Below, in pieces: positions 32,549 to 42,491 of a stretch of 64,000 nt of DNA (positions are counted from its first letter, which is position 1; the number at the start of each line of letters is the position of its first letter). Source of the stretch: Bosea sp. (in: a-proteobacteria) (GTDB taxonomy: Bacteria > Pseudomonadota > Alphaproteobacteria > Rhizobiales > Beijerinckiaceae); assembly GCA_023910605.1 (NCBI GenBank), contig JAAVVV010000001.1:1-64000 (forward strand), given 5' to 3'. A program made the position numbers and the translations under genes. The notes beneath the pieces are model-generated. The model saw only the letters and a program-made list of their open reading frames with translations. It ran no database searches and was not told where the DNA came from.

Positions 32549-33793
32549 ATGATGAGGACCATGAAGACGGCTCTTTTGCTGGCGGCTTTGCTCGCCGCAG
32601 GAGCGGCGCAAGCGCAGGTGAATTGCGGCGCGACCAGCGGCCGGGTGAATATCGTTGGCAACGAGTTCCCGGCGATCAAGACCGTGGCGGCCAATGCCGC
32701 CAAGTGCCAGACCGGTTCTCTCACCGTAAAGTCGAACCTCACAGCGAACCACCAGCGCATCAATCTGCCCGGCATGCAGGGCAATCCGGCGGAATACACC
32801 TCGGCCATCGTGGCGACCTCGTCGATCGTCGCTCTCATCAATGAGAACGTGATCCGCCCGCTCGATGCGCTCGTGGCTGCTCACGGGCAGGACATTCCGA
32901 AGAACCAGTTCATCACCATTGACGGCAAGGTGATGGCCGTGGCCTTCATGGCGAACTCCCAGCACCTCGTCTATCGCAAGGATCTCCTGGCACAGGTCGG
33001 CGCCGAGCCGCCCAAGACCTACGAGGACATGATCCGGATCGGCAAGCTGCTGCGCGAGCGTGGCATCGTGAAGAACCCGATTGGCGGAGCCTACAAGGCG
33101 GGTTGGTCCCTCGCGCAGGAATTCGTCAACATGTACACCGGCCATGGCGGCGAGTTCTTCAAGGCCGGCTCGGCGGAGGCAGCCATCAACAATCCGCGTG
33201 GCATCGCAGCGCTCAATACCATGAAGGCCTTGTCCGAGCTGATGCATCCGGATTTCCTGACGCACGACAACAACGAGACCAGCGCCGAGTGGAAGTCGGG
33301 CAACGTTGCGCTGATGAACATGTGGGGCTCGCGCACCGGCGTACTGATGGCGAAGGAAGGCAACGATCCGAAGGTCTCGGAGAACACCGCCGTTGGCGCG
33401 CCGATGACGGTCGGCGGCGGCAATATCCCTGCGACCACGCTCTGGTGGGATGGCTGGACGGTTGCACGAAACATCCCTGATGAGGATGCCCGCGCCACTT
33501 TTGTCGCCATGAAGAACGGCATCGCGCCGTCCATTCTGACGGACCAGACCATGGGCGAGGCCGTCTGGATGATCGCCGGCTACAAGCCCGCCCCGGTGAA
33601 CCAGGGCGTGATGCAGACAATGGCAATGGGCGCGAAACCCTACCCGATGCTGCCCTATATGGGCCTGCTTCACACCGCGCTCGGCGACGGCCTTGCCCCG
33701 TTCCTGCAGGGCCGCAAGGATGCCGCGACGACGCTCGCGGACATCGAGAAGGCCTATGCCACGGCGGCGAAGGAAAAGGGCTTCCTGAAGTAA
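32549..33793 (+). CDS. ABC importer, periplasmic solute-binding protein
   Basis: A 414-residue family 1 (MalE-like) extracellular solute-binding protein. The signal peptide is MKTALLLAALLAAGAAQA (cleavage near AQA-QVNC). The mature part shows RVNIVGNEFPAIKTVAANAA, FMANSQHLVYRKDLLAQVGA, MWGSRTGVLMAKEGNDP and WWDGWTVARNIPDEDARATF. Such proteins bind sugars, polyols or glycerophosphodiesters; the ligand is not evident. The start at 32549 is supported by AGGAGGA eight bases upstream. It is followed by a stable stem-loop and then the permease genes. Confidence 0.9.
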   Translation: MMRTMKTALLLAALLAAGAAQAQVNCGATSGRVNIVGNEFPAIKTVAANAAKCQTGSLTVKSNLTANHQRINLPGMQGNPAEYTSAIVATSSIVALINENVIRPLDALVAAHGQDIPKNQFITIDGKVMAVAFMANSQHLVYRKDLLAQVGAEPPKTYEDMIRIGKLLRERGIVKNPIGGAYKAGWSLAQEFVNMYTGHGGEFFKAGSAEAAINNPRGIAALNTMKALSELMHPDFLTHDNNETSAEWKSGNVALMNMWGSRTGVLMAKEGNDPKVSENTAVGAPMTVGGGNIPATTLWWDGWTVARNIPDEDARATFVAMKNGIAPSILTDQTMGEAVWMIAGYKPAPVNQGVMQTMAMGAKPYPMLPYMGLLHTALGDGLAPFLQGRKDAATTLADIEKAYATAAKEKGFLK

Positions 33794-33811
33794 GTCGCTT
33801 CGCACGATCCT

Positions 33812-33838
33812 GACGGCGGCGGGATCTTCGCCGCCGTC
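33812..33838 (+). promoter_or_regulatory. Stem-loop between binding-protein and permease genes
   Basis: GACGGCGGC and GCCGCCGTC pair perfectly around a nine-base loop, without a T run. Such intercistronic hairpins commonly protect the upstream mRNA and lower permease expression relative to the binding protein. Confidence 0.5.
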
Positions 33839-33915
33839 ATGCCCAGTCCCGATCCGCTGCACTATGAGGCGTATCCTCCAGTTTGCCGCGCTGCCGCTTG
33901 CGCGAACGATGTGTC

Positions 33916-34938
33916 ATGAAACACGCGACATTCCTGCGCTTCTTCGTGCCGACGGCGACAGCTATGCTGCTGTTCATCGCCCTGCCGATCATCTCGGTGC
34001 TGATCCAGTCGACCCATGTGCCGCATGATCAGGTCGTCGTGGAATCCCAGAACTGCACGCCCTTCGGCTGCACGAAATCCACCACGATCGATCAGGCTGC
34101 CACGCGCAAACTCCGGGAGGAAAAGCCGCTCGGTCGCTTCGTCGGCGCAGCGATCTATACGGATCGGTCCCATCTGGCTTTCGGGGAATTGTCCGAGGCC
34201 TGGGCACGGGCTGGCGGAATGGGCGATTTTCTGAAGCGGTTGATGGACCTGCCCTTTTACAAGGCTCTTGCCTTCACGCTGACCTACATGGTTTTCGTGA
34301 CCCCGCTCTCGATCATGCTTGGGTTTGTCGTGGCTCTGGCAGTCAATGCCATTCCGCGGCTCATGCGCGGTCCGGTGATCTTTTTCTCGCTTTTGCCGAT
34401 GATCGTGACACCGCTTGTGGGCGCGTTGATCCTGTTCTGGATGGTGGATTCGCGCGGCATCATCGGTGCGGCGGTGCAATGGCTTTTGAACGATCCGAAC
34501 CTGTCGCTCAAGGCCTCTACGCCACTGACCTGGATCATGCTGATCGTCTACGGCACATGGTCCTCTGCACCATTCGCTTTTGTCGTCTATTACGCCGGTT
34601 TGCAGACCCTGCCGCAGGACACCATGGAAAGCGCGATGCTCGACGGGGCCTCGCGCAGGCAGCGCATCCGCTACATCGTCCTGCCGCATCTCTTGCCGCT
34701 CACGACCTTCATGTTCCTCATCAAGATCATGGATAATTTTCGGGTTTTCGAGCCGATTGTCAGCTTCAACGCCGGCGCGCATGCGCAATCGCTCTCCTAC
34801 TTCATCTATTCCGATCTTGGTGGCGAGACGCGGCTCCTGTCTTCTGCAGCGGCAACCTCGGTGCTGACCATCGCCGGTGTGCTGGTGCTGTTGTCGCCAA
34901 TCCTCGTGCGCACATGGCGCCAGTTCGGCAAGGCCTGA
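33916..34938 (+). CDS. ABC importer permease (MalF type)
   Basis: A 340-residue membrane protein. The first segment (FVPTATAMLLFIALPIISVL) is followed by a periplasmic loop with two Cys (NCTPFGCTK), then about five more segments. The cytoplasmic EAA loop is visible as MLDGASRRQRIRYIVLPHLL, which contacts the ATPase. The start at 33916 (MKHATF) is preferred over an upstream frame without resemblance. The next gene starts 10 bp after its stop. Confidence 0.9.
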   Translation: MKHATFLRFFVPTATAMLLFIALPIISVLIQSTHVPHDQVVVESQNCTPFGCTKSTTIDQAATRKLREEKPLGRFVGAAIYTDRSHLAFGELSEAWARAGGMGDFLKRLMDLPFYKALAFTLTYMVFVTPLSIMLGFVVALAVNAIPRLMRGPVIFFSLLPMIVTPLVGALILFWMVDSRGIIGAAVQWLLNDPNLSLKASTPLTWIMLIVYGTWSSAPFAFVVYYAGLQTLPQDTMESAMLDGASRRQRIRYIVLPHLLPLTTFMFLIKIMDNFRVFEPIVSFNAGAHAQSLSYFIYSDLGGETRLLSSAAATSVLTIAGVLVLLSPILVRTWRQFGKA

Positions 34939-34948
34939 GGAGGCAGAG

Positions 34949-35830
34949 ATGTCCGTTCGCACCCAGAGACGCCCGCTCAGCCTCAACCTGGTTCTCAGCC
35001 TCTTCATGGTGCTGTGGCTGGTGATCGCGATCTTCCCCTTCGCCTGGACCCTGTGGGGCAGCTTCAAGGTGGAAGGCGATTTCTTCTCGAAGGCGAGTTG
35101 GTGGAACGCCCTGTGGGGGCCGCTGACACAGCTCGATCATGGCTCGGCTTTCACCGGCGCGGGATATCACGGCGCCTGGATTAAAGAGGAGTTCTGGCGG
35201 GCGGCTCTCAATACATCGATAGTCGTTGTCTGCGTCGTGGTTGTTTCGCTGACCTTCGGAACGCTCGGAGGTTATGCGCTCAGCCGCTCCAGGTATCGTT
35301 ACGCCTTCTGGCTGCTGATTATCGCGCTCGTCTTCCGGGCCATGCCGCCGGTCACGCTGGTCTCGGGCTATCTGCTGCCCTTCTACCAGTGGAACCTGTG
35401 GGGGCATCTGCCGACCGCGATCATCGTGCTGGTGGCGATCAACCAGCCCTTCACCCTGTGGATGCTCACCGCCTTCTTCAAGAACATCCCGAAGGATCTT
35501 GACGAAAGCGCGCGCGTGGATGGCTGCACGCCGTTCCAGGCCTTCCGGCATGTGATCATCCCGGTGATGTGGCCTGGTGTGATCACCACAGGGCTTTTCT
35601 CCTTCCTGCTCGCCTATAACGATTTCGTGGTCACCTCGATGCTGCTCTCGAAGCAGAACCAGACGATGATCCCGAAGATCGCGAGCTTCCTCGGCACCAC
35701 GCAGACCGAAGGCAACGTGATGTTCGCGGTGTCTTCGGTTGTCTCTGTCACCGTGCCGCTTTTCCTGCTGGTGATGTTCTTCCAACGCCAAATTGTGTCG
35801 GGCCTGACGGCTGGCGCGGTGAAGGGGTAA
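34949..35830 (+). CDS. ABC importer permease (MalG type)
   Basis: A 293-residue permease with an N-terminal segment (LNLVLSLFMVLWLVIAIFPF), core segments from about residue 80 and the EAA loop ARVDGCTPFQAFRHVIIPVM. It pairs with the product of 33916 to form the channel. Ribosome binding site GAGGAGG before the ATG at 34949. The ATPase gene begins 4 bp after its stop. Confidence 0.92.
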   Translation: MSVRTQRRPLSLNLVLSLFMVLWLVIAIFPFAWTLWGSFKVEGDFFSKASWWNALWGPLTQLDHGSAFTGAGYHGAWIKEEFWRAALNTSIVVVCVVVVSLTFGTLGGYALSRSRYRYAFWLLIIALVFRAMPPVTLVSGYLLPFYQWNLWGHLPTAIIVLVAINQPFTLWMLTAFFKNIPKDLDESARVDGCTPFQAFRHVIIPVMWPGVITTGLFSFLLAYNDFVVTSMLLSKQNQTMIPKIASFLGTTQTEGNVMFAVSSVVSVTVPLFLLVMFFQRQIVSGLTAGAVKG

Positions 35831-35833
35831 GCC

Positions 35834-36895
35834 ATGGCCGATATCCAACTCGTCAACCTGTCGAAACGCTGGGGAGCAGTCACCGGCGTGAAGACGATGA
35901 ACCTCCACATCGCCGATGGCGAGTTCCTCGTGCTGCTCGGGCCGTCCGGCTGCGGCAAGACCACAACCATGCGCATGATCGCGGGGCTGGAGGATGTAAG
36001 CGCCGGCGAGATTCGTGTGGGCAACCGCGTCGTCAATGACCTTGACCCCAAGGACCGCGACATTGCGATGGTTTTCCAGTCGTACGGGCTTTACCCAACC
36101 ATGACGGTCTATGAGAACATCCGCTTCCCGCTGAAAGTGCGGAAGATTCCTGATGCCGATCATCATGAACGGGTGATGCGCGCGGCGAAGACCGTGGAAC
36201 TCACCGAGCTTCTGGACCGCAAGCCGGCAGCGCTCTCGGGCGGCCAGCGCCAGCGTGTGGCCCTGGCTCGCGCCATCGTGCGCAAGCCAAAGGTCTTCCT
36301 GATGGATGAGCCATTGTCGAATCTGGATGCCAAACTGCGCGTTTCCACCCGCGCGCAGATCAAAAACCTGCACCACGAGCTGAAAACCACCACGATCTAT
36401 GTCACCCATGACCAGATCGAGGCGATGACGCTGGCGGATCGCGTGGTGGTGATGAACAAGGGCGAGGTGCAGCAGGTCGGCACACCGCTCGAAATCTACG
36501 ACAGGCCCGCCAACACCTTTGTCGCGTCCTTCATCGGCAACCCGGCGATGAACCTGATCGAGGGTGAATTGCGCGGCGGTGTTTTTGCGGCTTCCTGCGT
36601 GCAGATTGCTGGCTTTGATGCACCGGATGGGCCAGTGACGCTCGGCTTCCGCGCCGAGGATGCCACGGTCGCTGCCAAGGGCGAAATCACCGCGCCAGTC
36701 TATTCCATGGAGCTTCTTGGCGATTCCTCGATGGCGACGCTTCAACTTGGTCCTGGCGCCTTCGCTGCGATCAAGTCCGCGAAGGATTTCAAGGCGGGTA
36801 TCGGCGACACTTTGGCCGCCCATGTGCCGGCACGTATCTGCCACCTGTTTGATGCCGCATCGGGCCAGCGCGTGGAGCCTCTCCGTGAGCAGTGA
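35834..36895 (+). CDS. ABC importer ATPase (MalK/UgpC type)
   Basis: A 353-residue ATPase energising the importer. Walker [10 protein letters not shown] (about 37-45), Q-loop in [20 protein letters not shown], signature [18 protein letters not shown], Walker [13 protein letters not shown], and the H-loop [15 protein letters not shown]. The C-terminal regulatory TOBE-like domain (about 240-353) is present. Its last codons overlap the start of the next gene (GTG at 36885). Confidence 0.95.
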   Translation: MADIQLVNLSKRWGAVTGVKTMNLHIADGEFLVLLGPSGCGKTTTMRMIAGLEDVSAGEIRVGNRVVNDLDPKDRDIAMVFQSYGLYPTMTVYENIRFPLKVRKIPDADHHERVMRAAKTVELTELLDRKPAALSGGQRQRVALARAIVRKPKVFLMDEPLSNLDAKLRVSTRAQIKNLHHELKTTTIYVTHDQIEAMTLADRVVVMNKGEVQQVGTPLEIYDRPANTFVASFIGNPAMNLIEGELRGGVFAASCVQIAGFDAPDGPVTLGFRAEDATVAAKGEITAPVYSMELLGDSSMATLQLGPGAFAAIKSAKDFKAGIGDTLAAHVPARICHLFDAASGQRVEPLREQ

Positions 36896-37874
36896 TCCAG
36901 CCCAGGCCCTGAAGCGGCGGTTCGCCGCGCATCTCGCCGCATTTGGCACACCCGGAGAGGATCGCTGGAAGGCCTCGACAAGGGACTTCTTCGCGCCGGA
37001 CGCCGTCATCAATGCCGTTCATCCCTTCAATGCCTCGACCGGACCGGACGCGCATTGGGCCTCGGTTCACGAACCGCTTCTTGCGGCCTTTGATGGTCTT
37101 TACCGGCGCGTCGATATCCTGATGGGCGGCCGCTTCGAGCAGGCGGACTGGGTCAGCGCGACCGGCTATCTCGTCGGGCATTTCCGGAGGCCGTTTCTTG
37201 GCATTCGCCCCACCGGCAAGATGGCGCATCTTCGCTTTGGCGAATTTCACAGGATGGAGAATGGCCAGGCTGTCGAGAGCTACATCTTCCTCGACCTTCC
37301 GGAACTGATGATCGCCGCCGGGCAGTGGCCTTTGCCGATGCCGCCGGGGCACACCGGCATCCTGCATGGGCCGGCGACGCAGGACGGGCTGCAACTGCAC
37401 GCCAATGACCCGGCGCAAGGAGCCCGCTCTTTCACGCAGGTGACGGAGATGCTCTCAAAACTCAACACGCCGGATGAGGCCTGGCGCCCTTACTGGCACC
37501 CCAACATGGTTTGGTATGGCCCGGCTGCATTCGGTAGCTATCTCGGCGTCGACCGATTCTCAGGGTTCCAGCGTCCCTTCGAACAGTGTTTCGAGGGCTG
37601 GGCGGGGGGGTCGGCAGGATCGGGAAGGACGAAGCACTTCACCCGCTTCGGTGATGGCCTCTACACCTGTTCGGGCGGGTGGCCGTCGCTTTCGGGAACC
37701 TCGGTCAAGCCCTTTCTTGGCCAGCAACCCACGGGAAAGATGACCTTCTTCCGGGTCTGCGATTGGTGGCGGCGCGAGGGCGACTTGCTGATGGAGAACT
37801 GGGTTTTCGTCGACATCCCCAACGCCATGCTGCAGTTCGGTGTGGATGTTTTCGAACCTCAGCGGGCCCCCTGA
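36885..37874 (+). CDS. Two-domain SnoaL/NTF2-like protein
   Basis: A 329-residue protein with two SnoaL-like domains. The first covers about 20-150 ([40 protein letters not shown]) and the second about 190-325 ([40 protein letters not shown]). It starts with GTG at 36885, 11 bp inside the ATPase gene, and its stop overlaps the next start (TGATG). It is clearly related to the products of 31252 and 41502. Family members are ester cyclases, epoxide-type hydrolases or isomerases, but many have no proven activity. Confidence 0.78.
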   Translation: MSSDPAQALKRRFAAHLAAFGTPGEDRWKASTRDFFAPDAVINAVHPFNASTGPDAHWASVHEPLLAAFDGLYRRVDILMGGRFEQADWVSATGYLVGHFRRPFLGIRPTGKMAHLRFGEFHRMENGQAVESYIFLDLPELMIAAGQWPLPMPPGHTGILHGPATQDGLQLHANDPAQGARSFTQVTEMLSKLNTPDEAWRPYWHPNMVWYGPAAFGSYLGVDRFSGFQRPFEQCFEGWAGGSAGSGRTKHFTRFGDGLYTCSGGWPSLSGTSVKPFLGQQPTGKMTFFRVCDWWRREGDLLMENWVFVDIPNAMLQFGVDVFEPQRAP

Positions 37875-38383
37875 TGAGCAAGATTGCAGGCCACTGCGCC
37901 CGCTCTTTGGAGACCCTCGCCGCCATACAGCGCATGGAGGCGGCGCTGGGCGCGAACGCCAACGATATGGAGCGCCATTTCCACGAGAACTTTGTTTGGC
38001 GCGGGAATGTCGGCTGCGGCTTGAAGCAGGGTCTCGCCGAATTCCGGCGCAATTGGCAGCTGCCGTTGCGCGCCGCTTTCTCGGATCGCATCTACAAAAC
38101 AGAGAAATTCCTCGCCGATGGCGACTGGGCCGCTTGTTTCGGCCACATCGAAGCCACCCATTCCGGCGCATTCATGGGCATCGCTCCGACCGGCAAGCAC
38201 GTGACCATTCCCTACATGGATTTCTGGCGGGTCGAGGACGGCCGTATCGCCGACAATCCCGTCTTTGTCGATTTTGCTGCCGTGCTCGCCCAGCTTGGAC
38301 GCGATGTCTTCGCAGGCGAGGGCTGGGAAGCTTTTGATCGCGGCGAACAAACTCCACCGACCCCGCCGGAAACAACCCTCTGA
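37874..38383 (+). CDS. Single-domain SnoaL/NTF2-like protein
   Basis: A 169-residue protein with one SnoaL-like domain: [40 protein letters not shown] with [20 protein letters not shown]. The motif MGIAPTGK is shared with the two-domain paralogues. The start overlaps the stop of the previous gene. It ends 10 bp before the dehydrogenase gene. Confidence 0.8.
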   Translation: MSKIAGHCARSLETLAAIQRMEAALGANANDMERHFHENFVWRGNVGCGLKQGLAEFRRNWQLPLRAAFSDRIYKTEKFLADGDWAACFGHIEATHSGAFMGIAPTGKHVTIPYMDFWRVEDGRIADNPVFVDFAAVLAQLGRDVFAGEGWEAFDRGEQTPPTPPETTL

Positions 38384-38393
38384 GGACAGGCTC

Positions 38394-39704
38394 ATGGCGA
38401 CCATTTCCCTCAAGTCCGGCAAGCCGGCAGAAGCACGCGCCGAGGATGATGCGAAGGTCCGCGCCACGGTCGAGGCGATCCTGAAGGATATCGAAACGCG
38501 CGGCGACGCGGCCGTGCGCGAGCTTGCGCTGAAATTCGACCGCTACGCGCCGCCGGCCTTCCGGCTCTCGCCCTCGGAGATCGAGGCAGCGATGGCGAAG
38601 GTTTCCCCGCGCGACATGGATGACATCCGCTTTGCGCAGGCGCAGATCCGCCGTTTCGCGGAAGCACAGCGCGCGAGCATGCAGGATATCGAGATCGAAA
38701 CGCTGCCGGGCGTCGTCCTCGGGCATCGCAACATCCCGGTGCAATCGGTCGGCTGCTATGTGCCGGGCGGAAAGTTTCCGATGGTCGCTTCCGCGCATAT
38801 GTCGGTGCTCACCGCGTCGGTGGCGGGCGTACCGCGCATCATCACCTCCGCGCCTCCGGTCAATGGCGAGCCGCATCCGGCCATCGTCGCCGCGATGCAT
38901 ATGGGGGGCGCGCACGAGATCTATGTGCTCGGCGGGATCCAGGCGGTGGGGGCGATGGCGCTCGGCACGGAGACCATCCGCCCTGTTGATATGCTTGTCG
39001 GACCCGGCAATGCCTTCGTGGCGGAAGCGAAGCGCCAGCTCTACGGCCGCGTCGGCATCGATCTCTTCGCCGGGCCGACCGAGACGATGCTGATCGCCGA
39101 TGAGACAGTCGATGCCGAGCTCTGCGCAACCGACCTGCTGGGCCAAGCCGAGCATGGCTATAATTCGCCCGCGTGCCTGATCACCAATTCACGAGCGCTG
39201 GCTGAAGGCACGTTGCGAGAGGTCGACAGGCTGCTCGCCATCCTCCCCACAGCCGAGACCGCCGCGATCAGCTGGCGCGATTATGGCGATGTCATCCTCT
39301 GCGACACCCATGACGAGATGCTGCAGGTCGCCAACGACATGGCCTACGAGCATGTTCAGGTGATGACCGACCGCGATGACTGGTATCTGGCGAACATGCA
39401 TTCCTACGGCGCGCTCTTCCTCGGCGCGCGCACCAATGTTGCGAATGGGGACAAGGTGATCGGCACCAACCATACGCTTCCGACGAAGCGGGCCGGGCGT
39501 TACACCGGGGGCCTCTGGGTGGGTAAGTTCCTTAAGACCCATAGCTACCAACGTGTCACCACCGATGAGGCGGCGGCCCTCATCGGCGAATACGGCTCGC
39601 GGCTCTGCATGCTTGAGGGCTTCGTGGGCCATGCCGAGCAATGCAACATCCGCGTGCGGCGCTATGGCCGCAAGAACGTGCCCTACGGCGCGGGGGCGGA
39701 ATGA
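38394..39704 (+). CDS. Histidinol-dehydrogenase-family polyol/sulfopolyol dehydrogenase
   Basis: A 436-residue NAD-dependent zinc enzyme of the HisD fold. Zinc ligands and catalytic residues of the family are visible: Q and H in [11 protein letters not shown], the EH pair in YEHVQVMTD and the His in [11 protein letters not shown]. The C-terminal part ([37 protein letters not shown]) resembles HpsN, the sulfopropanediol 3-dehydrogenase, rather than true HisD, and there are no histidine genes nearby. It probably oxidises a secondary alcohol of the imported substrate to ketone or acid. The following SDR gene overlaps its stop. Confidence 0.8.
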   Translation: MATISLKSGKPAEARAEDDAKVRATVEAILKDIETRGDAAVRELALKFDRYAPPAFRLSPSEIEAAMAKVSPRDMDDIRFAQAQIRRFAEAQRASMQDIEIETLPGVVLGHRNIPVQSVGCYVPGGKFPMVASAHMSVLTASVAGVPRIITSAPPVNGEPHPAIVAAMHMGGAHEIYVLGGIQAVGAMALGTETIRPVDMLVGPGNAFVAEAKRQLYGRVGIDLFAGPTETMLIADETVDAELCATDLLGQAEHGYNSPACLITNSRALAEGTLREVDRLLAILPTAETAAISWRDYGDVILCDTHDEMLQVANDMAYEHVQVMTDRDDWYLANMHSYGALFLGARTNVANGDKVIGTNHTLPTKRAGRYTGGLWVGKFLKTHSYQRVTTDEAAALIGEYGSRLCMLEGFVGHAEQCNIRVRRYGRKNVPYGAGAE

Positions 39705-40477
39705 CCAGCGCGGTGTTGCTTCCCCGCACCCCCTCCTTCCGGCTCGATGGAAGGCGCGCGCTTGTCACGGGCGCGTCCTCCGGCATCGGGCTCGGCGCGG
39801 CGGCGGCGCTGGCCGAAGCGGGAGCCACGGTGACGCTCGTTGCGCGGCGGGTTGCTGAGCTTGAGGCCGCAGTGAGCGCCATCCGCGCGGCAGGCGGGAA
39901 GGCAGAGGCGAAAGCGCTCGACATCACCGATCTCGCCGCCACGGCCTCCTTTGTGGCGGAGGCCGGGCCGTTCGATGTGCTCGTGAATTCGGCTGGTTTG
40001 GCGCGCCATGCGCCGGCGCTTGAGACCAGGCCGGAAGATTACGATGCGGCGATGAACCTCAACCTTCGCGCGGCCTATTTCCTTACGCGCGAGGTGGCGC
40101 GCGGGCTGATCGCGGCGGGGAAGCCCGGCTCGCTCATCAACATTTCCTCGCAGATGGGGCATGTCGGCGGGCCGGATCGCGCAGTCTATTGCGCGAACAA
40201 GCATGCGCTTGAGGGCATGACGAAGGCCATGGCGCTCGAATGGGCGCCACATGGCATCCGCGTGAACACGCTTTGCCCCACCTTCATCCGCACGCCGCTC
40301 GCTGAACAGACTCTCGCCATCCCGGAGCGAAAGGCCTGGATCCTCTCGAAGATCAAGCTTGGTCGGGTGGGCGAGATCGAGGACCTGATGGGTCCCATTG
40401 TGTTCCTGGCCTCGGATGCTTCCGCCCTCATGACCGGTACGCATCTCATCATCGACGGAGGTTGGACAGCGGAATGA
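39701..40477 (+). CDS. SDR-family dehydrogenase
   Basis: A 258-residue classical short-chain dehydrogenase. Cofactor motif [12 protein letters not shown] (about 24-35), NSAGLARHA, catalytic Ser in [12 protein letters not shown], and Y-x-x-x-K in [11 protein letters not shown]. The terminal [19 protein letters not shown] is typical. The absence of an Arg after the glycine motif and the acidic DITD position suggest NAD(H) use, but this is uncertain. It starts 4 bp inside the HisD-like gene and overlaps the LacI gene. Confidence 0.9.
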   Translation: MTSAVLLPRTPSFRLDGRRALVTGASSGIGLGAAAALAEAGATVTLVARRVAELEAAVSAIRAAGGKAEAKALDITDLAATASFVAEAGPFDVLVNSAGLARHAPALETRPEDYDAAMNLNLRAAYFLTREVARGLIAAGKPGSLINISSQMGHVGGPDRAVYCANKHALEGMTKAMALEWAPHGIRVNTLCPTFIRTPLAEQTLAIPERKAWILSKIKLGRVGEIEDLMGPIVFLASDASALMTGTHLIIDGGWTAE

Positions 40478-41505
40478 GTGGCTCCCGTCCCCTCGAAAAA
40501 GTGACGAGCGCCGATGTTGCGCGTCTTGCCGGCGTTTCGCAATCGGCCGTGTCACGCGTCTTCACGCCCGGCGCTTCGGCCTCGCCGAAGACGGCGGCAA
40601 GGGTGCGTGCCGCAGCCGAGCGCCTCGGCTACCGGCCCAACATACTCGCCCGCGCGATGATCACGGGACGCAGCCGCATCATCGGGTTGGTTGTCGCCTA
40701 TCTCGAGAACCAGTTTTACCCCGTCGCCCTGGAGCGGCTTTCCAGCGCCTTGCAAGATCGCGGCTATCACATCCTCATCTTCATGGCGGGCAACGACTCC
40801 GGGAACGTCGGCAAAGTGCTCGATGAGCTGCTCGATTATCAGGTCGATGGCATCATCACCGCCTCGGTCGCCATGACGAACGACCTCACCTTGCGCTGCC
40901 AGGCGGCAGGCATTCCGGTTGTCATGTTCAACCGCGGTCAGAATGACCCACGCCTCAGCGAAGTGACTTCCGACAATCGTCTTGGCGGCCGGCGCGTGGC
41001 GGAGTTCCTGATCGCCGGCGGTCACCGGCGCATCGCGCATATCATGGGCTGGCAAGGGTCCTCGACGGGGCGCGATCGCGCCGAGGGCTTCAGCGAGCGC
41101 CTCGCAGCGACGGGGCTCGAACCCTTCGCGATGGTCGATGGCGAATATTCCCGCGAGCGCGCTGCCGAAGCGGCGCGCAGGCTCTGCACCGGTCCGGATC
41201 GGCCTGATGCCATCTTCGTCGGCAATGACCACATGGCCTTCGCCGTCATCGATGAGCTCAGGCATCACATGGGCCTGCGGGTGCCGGAGGATATCTCGAT
41301 CATCGGCTATGACGATGTGCCCATGGCCGCCTGGGCCGCTTACAGTCTCACCACCATCAGCCAACCGGTGGAGGCGATGGTGAATGTGACGGTCGAGACC
41401 CTGCTCGGCCAGATCGAGGGCGATACCGAGCCATATCACCACCGCATCGATGGGCCGCTGATTGTCCGCCGCTCGGCCCGCATTCCCGAAGGATTCCGCC
41501 CATGA
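40474..41505 (+). CDS. LacI-family transcriptional regulator
   Basis: A 343-residue repressor. The N-terminal helix-turn-helix and hinge read TSADVARLAGVSQSAVSRVF and AAAERLGYRPNILARAM, followed by a periplasmic-binding-like ligand domain (RIIGLVVAYLENQFYPVALE; ISIIGYDDVPMAAWAAYSLT). It overlaps neighbours on both sides, so it is co-expressed with the genes it probably controls. Likely targets are the paired palindromes at 32418 and 32442. Confidence 0.93.
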   Translation: MSGSRPLEKVTSADVARLAGVSQSAVSRVFTPGASASPKTAARVRAAAERLGYRPNILARAMITGRSRIIGLVVAYLENQFYPVALERLSSALQDRGYHILIFMAGNDSGNVGKVLDELLDYQVDGIITASVAMTNDLTLRCQAAGIPVVMFNRGQNDPRLSEVTSDNRLGGRRVAEFLIAGGHRRIAHIMGWQGSSTGRDRAEGFSERLAATGLEPFAMVDGEYSRERAAEAARRLCTGPDRPDAIFVGNDHMAFAVIDELRHHMGLRVPEDISIIGYDDVPMAAWAAYSLTTISQPVEAMVNVTVETLLGQIEGDTEPYHHRIDGPLIVRRSARIPEGFRP

Positions 41506-42491
41506 CCACCTTTTCGAACCGCTGGCCGGATTTCCGCGACTACATAATCGATATCACGAAGGAGATCTGGGAAGATCGCGGCATCGGCACGCTGAACCAC
41601 TATTATGCGCCCGACATCCCTGTGCGATCGCCCATGGGCGTGAGCCGGGGCAACAAGGCAGTGATCGCCGCAACCCTTGCAACGGTGCATGAATTCCCCG
41701 ATCGCCAACTCTTTGCCGAAGATGTCATCTTCTCGGAAGACGAAGCTCAGGGGTTTCTGTCCTCACATCGCATCATCACCACAGCTACTCATGCTGCTGA
41801 CGGAGCCTTTGGGCCGGCCACCGGCAAACGCTTCCAGGTCCGCGTCATCGCGGATTGCGCAGCGAAGAACGACACGATCTACGATGAATGGCTTGTACGG
41901 GATTATTGCGGCATCGTCCGCCAACTCGGTATGGTGCCGGAGGACTTTGCGCGGATGCTAATCCGTCGCGAAGGCGGCATCGAGAAGGCTGGTCGCCCGC
42001 TGACCCCCGAAACCGATCCGCCGGATGTCTACAAGGGCAGGGGCAATGCGAACCCCTGGGGCGCGCGCTATGCGGAAATGCTGAAGCGCATCATGGCGGC
42101 GGATATCAACCACATTCACTCGCACTACGATCGTGCGGTTATCGGCGAATATCCCGGCGCGAAACAGGCAATCGGCCGGGATGCGGTGGCTGCCTTCTGG
42201 GTGGGCCTGCGCTCGGCCTTCCCCTCCGCCACCTTCGCCATCCATCACCAGATCGGGATGGAGGCCGACATGATGCCGCCGCGCGCCGCGATCCGCTGGT
42301 CGCTCACCGGCGCGCATGATGGCTGGGGCGCCTTCGGCCGGCCCACCGGTGCGCGTGTGCATGTGATGGGCATGAGCCATGCCGAATTCGGCCCCTTCGG
42401 TCCTGATGGCATCGGGCTGCGCCGGGAGTTCACGCTTTACGACGAAATCGCGATCTGGAAGCAGATCCTCCTACAGACAGGTGACCTATGA
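41502..42491 (+). CDS. Two-domain SnoaL/NTF2-like protein
   Basis: A 329-residue protein with two domains, about 15-160 (LNHYYAPDIPVRSPMGVSRG; DRQLFAEDVIFSEDE) and 185-325 (DINHIHSHYDRAVIGEYPGA; SATFAIHHQIGMEADMMPPR; RWSLTGAHDGWGAFGRPTGA). It is more distant from the other three SnoaL-like proteins of the cluster and closer to SnoaL polyketide-cyclase-like annotations. It overlaps the LacI gene by 4 bp and the cupin gene by 4 bp. Confidence 0.78.
   Translation: MTTFSNRWPDFRDYIIDITKEIWEDRGIGTLNHYYAPDIPVRSPMGVSRGNKAVIAATLATVHEFPDRQLFAEDVIFSEDEAQGFLSSHRIITTATHAADGAFGPATGKRFQVRVIADCAAKNDTIYDEWLVRDYCGIVRQLGMVPEDFARMLIRREGGIEKAGRPLTPETDPPDVYKGRGNANPWGARYAEMLKRIMAADINHIHSHYDRAVIGEYPGAKQAIGRDAVAAFWVGLRSAFPSATFAIHHQIGMEADMMPPRAAIRWSLTGAHDGWGAFGRPTGARVHVMGMSHAEFGPFGPDGIGLRREFTLYDEIAIWKQILLQTGDL

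Noticed and set aside
34802-37012. A 736-codon open frame on the minus strand.
   Set aside because: It runs antisense through the permease, ATPase and SnoaL-like genes, is rich in His, Arg and Asp as antisense frames are, and matches no family.
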